From Pseudonocardia sp. EC080619-01 (GTDB lineage Bacteria > Actinomycetota > Actinomycetes > Mycobacteriales > Pseudonocardiaceae), in the NCBI RefSeq assembly GCF_001420995.1, contig NZ_CP012184.1, positions 4,386,501 to 4,450,500 of the forward strand: 64,000 bases of DNA. The letters are read 5' to 3'. A model generated the notes under the pieces. The model ran no database searches and had not been told where the DNA came from. It worked only from the letters and a program-made list of their open reading frames with translations. Of this stretch, positions 60,351 to 64,000 are shown in pieces. A program made the translations under genes and the position numbers. How positions within the stretch are numbered: position 1 is the first letter of the stretch; every line of letters begins with the position of its first letter.

Positions 60351-60926
60351 TCAGGTGTGCGGGGCGCCGTACCACCGCCACCGCGACGGCGGTGGGACCC
60401 CGTTCAGTGCTGCCCGGCCGGTCCGGTGCAGCAGTGTCGCCGCCGGGTCGTCGCCCGGGTCGGTGTCCGGCCAGAGGCGGGCGAGCACACCGCGGCACAG
60501 CGGGGCCGGCATCGTCCAGCCGACGCCCGGCCCGCGGGTGATGTCGTGGGTGTGCACCAGCACCTCCACCACGCCCATCGCGGCGAAACCGCAGGCGTCG
60601 CCGTCGCCGTAGGGGTGCCAGCCGCGGACGCCGGGCGGCGCCGTGCGGACCACCGACGCGAGCATCGCCCCGCCGGTCTCCACCACCAGGAGCAGGCCGT
60701 CGACCGACGCCGCGGCGGGGACCGTGAGCTCGAACGGCGGGTAGTCACCCGCCGGCGCGACGGCGACCTGCGCGGCGTAGCCGAACAGGTCGTCGGCGAC
60801 GTGCACGGCGGTGTCCCGGCACGACCACTCGAGCGGCCCGGCCGGGGCCGACCAGTCGGCGTCGTCGGTCCCGCGCAGCGCCTCCGTCATGACCACGACC
60901 GCCTGCTCGACGTCCTCCGCTCGCAT
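60351..60926 (-). CDS. DinB/maleylpyruvate isomerase-fold protein
   Basis: The 191-residue product has the mycothiol-dependent isomerase N-terminal fold: an N-terminal helix (EDVEQAVVVMTEAL), WSCRDTAVHVADDLFGYAAQVA (a conserved His of the metal site), and a later VEVLVHTHDITRGPG with the second His pair. Most members of this family are uncharacterised thiol-transferase-like proteins. It belongs to the same superfamily as the broken gene at 35.5-36.0 kb but is not closely alike. The ATG at 60926 starts the conserved protein. Confidence 0.8.
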   Translation of the reverse strand: MRAEDVEQAVVVMTEALRGTDDADWSAPAGPLEWSCRDTAVHVADDLFGYAAQVAVAPAGDYPPFELTVPAAASVDGLLLVVETGGAMLASVVRTAPPGVRGWHPYGDGDACGFAAMGVVEVLVHTHDITRGPGVGWTMPAPLCRGVLARLWPDTDPGDDPAATLLHRTGRAALNGVPPPSRWRWYGAPHT

Positions 60927-60968
60927 GACGGGCAGTCTCCCGGCCGGTCCCCGGCGGTGCACCGGGAT

Positions 60969-60974
60969 TAGTCT
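60969..60974 (+). promoter_or_regulatory. -10 box of leaderless NYN gene
   Basis: TAGTCT is followed after six bases by the GTG at 60981. Confidence 0.5.
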
Positions 60975-60980
60975 TCCGCG

Positions 60981-62141
60981 GTGGCCCACGAGGACGAACG
61001 CATCGCCCTGCTGCTCGACTACGAGAACCTCGCGATCGGCGCCCGGGACGGGCTCGGTGTCGTCCCCTTCGACTTCGGTCCGGTCGCCGACGCGCTCGCC
61101 GAACGGGGCCGGGTGGTGGTGCGCCGCGCCTACGCGGACTGGTCGGCGTTCGACGAGGACCGCCGCCTGATGGCCCGCGCCCAGGTCGAGCTCATCGAGA
61201 TCCCGCAGCGGATCGGTGGCTCGCGGAAGAACGCGGCCGACATCAAGCTCGCCGTCGACGCGATCGAGCTCGCCTACGAGCGCGGGTTCGTGACGACGTT
61301 CGCGATCGCCACCGGCGACTCCGACTTCACCCCGCTGATGCACAAGCTCCGCGAGCTGGACAAGCGGGTGATCGGGATCGGGGTGCAGTCCTCGACGTCG
61401 GCACTGCTGCCGCCGGCCTGCGACGAGTTCCTGTTCTACGACCGGTTGCCCGGTCTGGAACCGAGCCGTGAGCCCGCTCCGCAGCGCCGCAGGCGGGGCA
61501 CGGCGCGCCCGCCCGCCGCGGCGGCGGCCGCCGAGCCCGTGGCCGCCGCGGCCCCGGCGCCGGCCGGGGCCCCGGCCGCACCCGAGCGGGACCAGAACCC
61601 GTTCGGTCTCACGTTCTCCGACGCCACCGAGGAGACCGCGACGACCGGGGCCGAGGAACGCGACGTCGACGGCCTGGTGGTCAGCACCCTGGCCGGCCTG
61701 GCCCGGCACGCCGACGGCCCGGTCCTCGCGTCCCGGCTGAAGCGGGCGATCCTCCGCAAGGACCCCACCTTCGACGAGGCCGACCACGGGTTCCGCGGGT
61801 TCGGCGAGCTGCTGCGCCACCTGGAGACGCAGGGCGCGCTGTCGCTGGCCGCCGGGTCGGCGCAGGGCGACCCCGAGGTCACGGTGCCCGACGACCCCGA
61901 CGCCGACCAGGACGCGTTCGCGCTGCTCGTCGGCGTCGTGCGGGACCTGAGCGCGGCCGGCGGACCGCCGCAGCTGTCCGGGCTGAAGGACCAGCTCCGC
62001 AAGCGGGTGCCCGACTTCTCGGAGAAGCGGTTCGGCTTCGGCAGCTTCCTGTCGTTCGCGAAGGCTGCCAGGGCCCGGGACCTGATCCAGATGGAGTGGC
62101 GCGACGACGTCGGCGACTACGTGATCAGCCCCGCCCCCTGA
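60981..62141 (+). CDS. NYN-domain / OST-HTH protein, putative RNA-processing factor
   Basis: This 386-residue protein has an N-terminal NYN (PIN-like, LabA-type) domain with the nuclease acidic set Asp13 (LLLDYENLA), Asp87 (SRKNAADIKLAVDAI), and Asp113 and Asp115 (ATGDSDFTPL). After an Ala/Pro linker of about 60 residues come two OST-HTH/LOTUS domains (about 222-290, LVVSTLAGLARHADGPVLASRLKRAILRKDPTFDEADHGFRGFGELLRHLE; and 310-385, RVPDFSEKRFGFGSFLSFAKAA). Such proteins are predicted RNA-binding endoribonucleases. It is a single-gene unit and ends at a strong hairpin. Confidence 0.92.
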   Translation: MAHEDERIALLLDYENLAIGARDGLGVVPFDFGPVADALAERGRVVVRRAYADWSAFDEDRRLMARAQVELIEIPQRIGGSRKNAADIKLAVDAIELAYERGFVTTFAIATGDSDFTPLMHKLRELDKRVIGIGVQSSTSALLPPACDEFLFYDRLPGLEPSREPAPQRRRRGTARPPAAAAAAEPVAAAAPAPAGAPAAPERDQNPFGLTFSDATEETATTGAEERDVDGLVVSTLAGLARHADGPVLASRLKRAILRKDPTFDEADHGFRGFGELLRHLETQGALSLAAGSAQGDPEVTVPDDPDADQDAFALLVGVVRDLSAAGGPPQLSGLKDQLRKRVPDFSEKRFGFGSFLSFAKAARARDLIQMEWRDDVGDYVISPAP

Positions 62142-62149
62142 CATGGTCC

Positions 62150-62182
62150 GGCCCCGCCCCGGACGTTCTGCGGGGCGGGGCC
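62150..62182. terminator. bidirectional terminator hairpin
   Basis: Twelve-base arms GGCCCCGCCCCG (62150-62161) and CGGGGCGGGGCC (62171-62182) with a nine-base loop sit between the convergent NYN and DUF2188 genes. Confidence 0.72.
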
Positions 62183-62195
62183 GACGGGGCCGGGG

Positions 62196-63098
62196 TCAGC
62201 GGCCGGTGGCCTTGCGGGTGCCGCTCTGGAAGAGCTTGCCGGCACGGGAGGTGACGGCGCCGGTCACGCCGAACGCGGTCGCGACCGCGCCGGCGGCGAC
62301 CCGGCTGCCGAACCGGATCGGGTTCAGCGGCCGGTAGAGGCGGAGGGCGAACTCGTCGAGGCGGACGGCGGCGCGCTCACCGTCGTCGTGCAGCTTGCGC
62401 GCCAGCCGGGCACCGGTGTCGTCGAGGTCGTCCTCGACGCGCTCACCGACCCGGGCGGCCCGGTCCGCGCTGCGCACCGCGGTGTCCGCGCCCTCGCCGG
62501 CGACGGACCGCAGCGTCGCCGCGGAACGCTCCGCCGAGGCGGTGGCCTCCCCGGCGACCTGACGTCCGGTGCGGGAGGCGGTGCCCGCCAGACGCTCGCC
62601 GGTGGCCTTCGCCGCGTCGGCGGCGTCCCGGCCGGCGTTCTCCGGCTTCTTGCCGTTGTCGGAGACCTTGCGCGCCTCCGCGGCGACCTGCTCGGCGCCG
62701 GTCTTCGCCGTGTCACCGGCCTTCGCCGCGGCGCTGCGCGTCTCGCCGGCGACCTTCCGGGCGGTGGTGGCGGTGTCGGAGCCGATCTCGTCCGCGGTGC
62801 GGCCTGCGGTGTCGGCGGCCTTGGCCGCGGTGTCCGCGGCCGCGGTCCCGGTCGCGGAGGCGGTCGCCCTGGCCGCGGTGCCGGTGGTGGCGTCCGAGCC
62901 GGCTTCCACCGAGCGGCGTTCGCGGACCGAGCCGTCGGTGCCGTACACGACGAGGTTGCCGCCGCCGTCCTTCGCGATGATCTCCACCGCCCTGGTGATC
63001 GCCTCGGCCTGGGTGCCGGCCTTGGCGCTCGGGCGCTGGGCGTTCTGCTTCTCGACGGTCCAGCCGTCGTCGACCGGCTTCACGTGGCGGTCGGCCAT
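62196..63098 (-). CDS. DUF2188 protein with LEA-like Ala/Lys/Thr repeat region
   Basis: The 300-residue product has a DUF2188 domain at residues 1-60 (HVKPVDDGWTVEKQNAQRPSAKAGTQAEAITRAVEIIAKDGGGNLVVYGTDGSVRER), then about 180 residues of Ala/Thr/Asp/Lys-rich low-complexity sequence with a loose 11-residue period (AAADTAAKAADTAGRTADEIGSDT...KVAGETRSAAAKAGDTAKTG), as in LEA or apolipoprotein-like proteins. A more hydrophobic C terminus follows (LYRPLNPIRFGSRVAAGAVATAFGVTGAVTSRAGKLF). It could be a desiccation or envelope-associated protein; the function is inferred only from composition. The ATG at 63098 is preceded by GGAGAGA. Confidence 0.8.
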   Translation of the reverse strand: MADRHVKPVDDGWTVEKQNAQRPSAKAGTQAEAITRAVEIIAKDGGGNLVVYGTDGSVRERRSVEAGSDATTGTAARATASATGTAAADTAAKAADTAGRTADEIGSDTATTARKVAGETRSAAAKAGDTAKTGAEQVAAEARKVSDNGKKPENAGRDAADAAKATGERLAGTASRTGRQVAGEATASAERSAATLRSVAGEGADTAVRSADRAARVGERVEDDLDDTGARLARKLHDDGERAAVRLDEFALRLYRPLNPIRFGSRVAAGAVATAFGVTGAVTSRAGKLFQSGTRKATGR

Positions 63099-63190
63099 GG
63101 CGGGTTCTCTCCTCTGGGAAGACTGCGGAACGGCGCCGGAGCGCCCGTGTCGGTCGGGGGGTTCCCCGTCGCACGACGGGTAAACGCTGG

Positions 63191-63589
63191 TCAGCGCTTC
63201 GTGGTGAGGGTCTCCCGGCGGCCGGCGGCGACGAGGGCGAACAGCACGCCGAGCACGACCGGGGTCAGCACCAGCGCTCCGCCGTGCAGCACGAACGCCT
63301 GCGTGAGCGCCGCGCCGATCATGAGCAGGACCAGGCCGACCGCGGCGGGGCCGGCGTACCGCCTGGTCATCAGGCCGATCCCGCCGGCGAGCTCCAGCAC
63401 CCCGACGAGGTAGCGGAGCCACTGGCCGATCCCGATGTCGGTGAAGATCTGCACCGCGGAGGCCTCGCCGACGAGCTTGGGTGCGGCGGAGGCGACCACG
63501 ATGAACAGGCCCAGCAGGATCTGCAGCACCCACAGTGTCCGGTGCAGCGCGGGGGAGACGGACGGGCGGGTGGCCGACGGCGCGGACAT
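63191..63589 (-). CDS. DoxX family membrane protein
   Basis: The 132-residue product has four membrane helices and DoxX hallmarks: LWVLQILLGLFIVVASAAPKLVGEASAVQIFTDIGIGQWLRYLVGVLELAGGIGLM. The ATG at 63589 is favoured because GGAGGT lies five bases upstream; a start 8 codons earlier is open but lacks a ribosome site. DoxX proteins are redox-linked membrane proteins of unclear role. Confidence 0.88.
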   Translation of the reverse strand: MSAPSATRPSVSPALHRTLWVLQILLGLFIVVASAAPKLVGEASAVQIFTDIGIGQWLRYLVGVLELAGGIGLMTRRYAGPAAVGLVLLMIGAALTQAFVLHGGALVLTPVVLGVLFALVAAGRRETLTTKR

Positions 63590-63753
63590 GACGTACCTCC
63601 GGGGGCGGGCCACGGCCGGTCCGTGGCACTCACCCGATCAGACCGGGACGAGCAACGGAACTCATCGCGGAGCCCGGGGGGATGCCCCCGTTACGCCGTG
63701 TGTGGGATCTGCGAGGGTCGTGGGACGACGCACCGGACACGGAGGTCCCTCGG

Positions 63754-64000
63754 GTGGAGCTGGTCACGGCGGTACTGCACAGCGCGTGGCTGATCCCCGC
63801 CCTGGTCCTGATGATCGCGGTGGACGGGCCGATGCCGGTACTACCGAGCGAGACCGTCCTGATGACGGCGACGGCGACGGCGGGCGTGTCTGGTGACGTG
63901 CCGATGGTGGTGGGCCTCGTCCTCGCCGCGGTCGTCGGCTCGATGACGGGTGACCTCGCCGTGCACGCGCTCGGCCGTGGCCCGCACCGGTTGCTCCCGC
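63754..64000 (+). CDS. DedA/VTT family membrane protein, truncated by window edge
   Basis: Only the first 82 residues are present. A GTG at 63754 follows GGAGGT by seven bases. The N terminus has a membrane helix, then DGPMPVLPSETVLMTATATAG, which is the entry motif of DedA proteins (PxxPSE), and a second helix (MVVGLVLAAVVGSMTGDLAVHALGRG). DedA proteins act in lipid scrambling and membrane homeostasis. The C-terminal part lies outside the window. Confidence 0.8.
   Translation, partial: MELVTAVLHSAWLIPALVLMIAVDGPMPVLPSETVLMTATATAGVSGDVPMVVGLVLAAVVGSMTGDLAVHALGRGPHRLLP

Overview
The window is very GC-rich (mostly above 70 percent), densely coding DNA with GTG/ATG starts, many 4-base GTGA/ATGA stop-start overlaps and several promoters of TANNNT plus 6-7 bases that lead straight into a start codon (leaderless genes). 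Together with a sigma-B/F-type sigma factor, GAF-ANTAR and DevS/DevR-type regulators, CsoR/DUF6153 copper genes and the paa gene set, this points to an actinomycete chromosome. A Pseudonocardia-like member of the Pseudonocardiaceae is the best guess, but genus is inference only. No rRNA, tRNA, CRISPR array, prophage or insertion sequence was seen.

Layout. 1-4.85 kb: truncated PIG-L deacetylase coupled to an acyl-CoA-dehydrogenase-like gene, sigma factor, FUSC-type membrane protein, GAF-ANTAR antiterminator. 4.85-9.04 kb: copper island (csoR-copZ-copA on the minus strand; DUF6153 and DUF305 genes on the plus strand) with a CsoR-type palindrome between the two arms. 9.06-13.5 kb: TetR and divergent oxidoreductase/HAD pair, secreted cell-wall-type protein, stand-alone trpF, PH-domain protein. 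13.5-23.6 kb: complete upper phenylacetate route (paaABCDE; paaR-paaG; paaZ-paaK) with three similar TetR-type operators. 23.6-24.9 kb: SGNH hydrolase, then an ACT-domain gene behind a Leu-Val-Ile leader peptide. 24.9-31.7 kb: GntR regulator and an aldonate operon (manD, uxuB, MFS, alcohol dehydrogenase, kdgK) that would convert L-gulonate or D-fructuronate to KDPG. 31.7-39 kb: pirin, GNAT, two divergent LtrA genes, a DinB-type gene broken by a TAG codon, AraC, STAS, aromatic-acid MFS. 39-40.2 kb: non-coding block with five copies of a 62-nt hairpin element. 40.2-46.8 kb: three-subunit formate dehydrogenase whose large subunit has an in-frame UGA followed by a textbook bacterial SECIS hairpin (a selenoprotein), plus a divergent LysR gene. 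46.8-52.4 kb: nitrate reductase fused to a CysJ-like flavoprotein, RidA protein, ModA. 52.5-60.3 kb: hypoxia-type island with cydAB, two Acg-like nitroreductases, a flavodoxin-like gene and the DevS/DevR pair; four similar GGGAC/GGCC-type palindromes lie upstream of these units and suggest one regulon. 60.3-64 kb: DinB/maleylpyruvate-isomerase-fold protein, NYN-OST-HTH RNA-binding protein, DUF2188 LEA-like protein, DoxX, truncated DedA.

Common themes are aromatic and sugar-acid catabolism, molybdenum enzymes (formate dehydrogenase, nitrate reductase, ModA) and adaptation to low oxygen. The observations I would check first are the selenocysteine formate dehydrogenase, the 62-nt repeat family, the branched-chain leader peptide and the proposed DevR regulon.
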